From assembly GCA_033030425.1 (NCBI GenBank), contig JAUFSD010000001.1:3534001-3598000 (forward strand): a DNA stretch of 64,000 bases, written 5' to 3'. This document shows, one piece after another, positions 63,233 to 64,000 of this stretch. This stretch comes from Verpa conica. Taxonomy: Eukaryota; Ascomycota; Pezizomycetes; Pezizales; Morchellaceae. The notes beneath the pieces were generated by a model. The model did no database searches and was not told the origin of the DNA. It saw only the letters and a program-made list of their open reading frames with translations. The translations under genes and the position numbers were made by a program. Positions within the stretch are counted from its first letter, which is position 1. Every line of letters begins with the position of its first letter.

Positions 63233-64000
63233 TCAATTACCTACAACCTCTAAACTAGCCTCCACCAACCCCCCCACTAATTCATCAGCCGCACCGACCT
63301 CATTCTCACCCCTCGGCGTAAATATCTTCGCCTTCCCTGGCCCTCCTCCAGTCCCAACGCCCAACACAAACCCCCCACATGCAACCTTCATAACCTTGAG
63401 GGCTGTAATATCAAGTCCCATATTCTCCTGCGCATGGTATCTCAACCCTTCAAAAAATGCACCGCCATCTTTATCTCCCAAAAGCCGTTTACCCCGATTG
63501 TAAAACCCCGCAATATCTGCGCGCTGGATTGTAATTGTAATGGCTTTAAGTGAGACCCCCGGTGGTGGAGCCGAGAATACAAGCTGTATATCCTTCCCCC
63601 CGCCCTCGCCATCAAGTGTTGAATCCAACCACACTTCCAGCAACCCCTTCAATGTCCCCGAGTCTAATGGGAGTGGTAACACCAATGTGTCAAAGGTAGT
63701 CGCAAGATACCCCGTCAATGTTTCCCTTAACCCCTTTGGCAGCCTTGTTAGTAGCAGTGGAAGACTCGTGAAACCTTCATCTTCCTCTTTTCCAGAAGGT
63801 GGGACAAGAAGGAGTGAGGTGTAGGTTGCTTTTTCGTATACGAATTCTATTACTACGCCTCTTGGGTCCTCAGGTTGCTCGTCGCTGTGGGTGGAACTAT
63901 ATAGTGGGTTCCAATTCACAGCTTTGAGACGGCCAGCGCGACCGAGGGTGTCGTCTTCATCGGCGACACGAACACCCCGTAGGACGTCGCCGCGGAGAAG
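63233..64000 (-). CDS. FTA1: Probable kinetochore protein Fta1/CENP-L, C-terminal part (N-terminus beyond window)
   Basis: Open in frame from the right window edge to the stop at 63233, 255 residues visible, no intron needed. There is no start codon in the visible part; the GTG at 63919 is an internal valine codon. The closing region FFEGLRYHAQENMGLDITAL, then VMKVACGGFVLG and AKIFTPRG resembles the conserved C-terminal core of the Sim4-complex subunit Fta1 (CENP-L in animals), a component of the inner kinetochore CCAN that works with CENP-N. The resemblance is recalled, not searched; the preceding part (about 100 residues) is only loosely conserved. If wrong, it is an uncharacterised alpha/beta protein. 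Confidence 0.6.
   Translation of the reverse strand, partial: LLRGDVLRGVRVADEDDTLGRAGRLKAVNWNPLYSSTHSDEQPEDPRGVVIEFVYEKATYTSLLLVPPSGKEEDEGFTSLPLLLTRLPKGLRETLTGYLATTFDTLVLPLPLDSGTLKGLLEVWLDSTLDGEGGGKDIQLVFSAPPPGVSLKAITITIQRADIAGFYNRGKRLLGDKDGGAFFEGLRYHAQENMGLDITALKVMKVACGGFVLGVGTGGGPGKAKIFTPRGENEVGAADELVGGLVEASLEVVGN

Overview
The window is nuclear DNA from a filamentous fungus, almost certainly an ascomycete of the Pezizomycotina. The evidence is a fungus-specific elongation factor 3, a chitin synthase, an AspB/Cdc3-type septin, a fungal Hsp110 (Hsp88 type), short introns (about 55-180 nt) with GTAAGT/GTATGT donors and CTAAC/CTGAC-like branch points, and long gene-poor spacers. I cannot place it more precisely; the low gene density would suit an early-diverging class such as Pezizomycetes, but that is inference. 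I rebuilt sixteen protein-coding genes by hand splicing; two run off the window edges. I found no convincing tRNA, rRNA, CRISPR array or intact transposon.

Left part (1-31 kb): GAPDH (minus, C-terminus cut at base 1), the Hsp110-family chaperone Hsp88 (minus), a chitin synthase (minus), a new protein ending in a SUMO-interacting-type motif (minus), the TFIIA small subunit in three small exons (plus), a small three-repeat protein with a C-terminal membrane segment (minus) and elongation factor 3 (minus). Several of these contain very small exons (14 nt in GAPDH, 18 nt in eEF3).

Middle (31-46 kb): a glycine-zipper protein with a lysine-rich segment and a poly-serine tail (minus), then a 917-residue multidomain protein (minus) with 2H-phosphoesterase-like HxT motifs, a dual-specificity-phosphatase-type CX5R motif, a polynucleotide-kinase-like P-loop domain and a complete set of RNA ligase motifs. 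It looks like an all-in-one RNA end-healing and sealing enzyme and is the most striking object here. It is divergently arranged with a SulP/SLC26 anion transporter (plus). A gene-free 4 kb stretch follows, then a secreted eight-cysteine protein (plus).

Right part (47-64 kb): an MDR-family oxidoreductase, mitochondrial pyruvate dehydrogenase E2, the ER P5A-ATPase Spf1 and a core septin (all plus), then the C-terminal part of a probable CENP-L/Fta1 kinetochore protein (minus) leaving the right edge. Apart from the RNA-repair protein, the known genes are unlinked housekeeping functions, not a pathway cluster. Spacers are strongly enriched in CTA/TAG and CTAG, a compositional signature that coding DNA here lacks.
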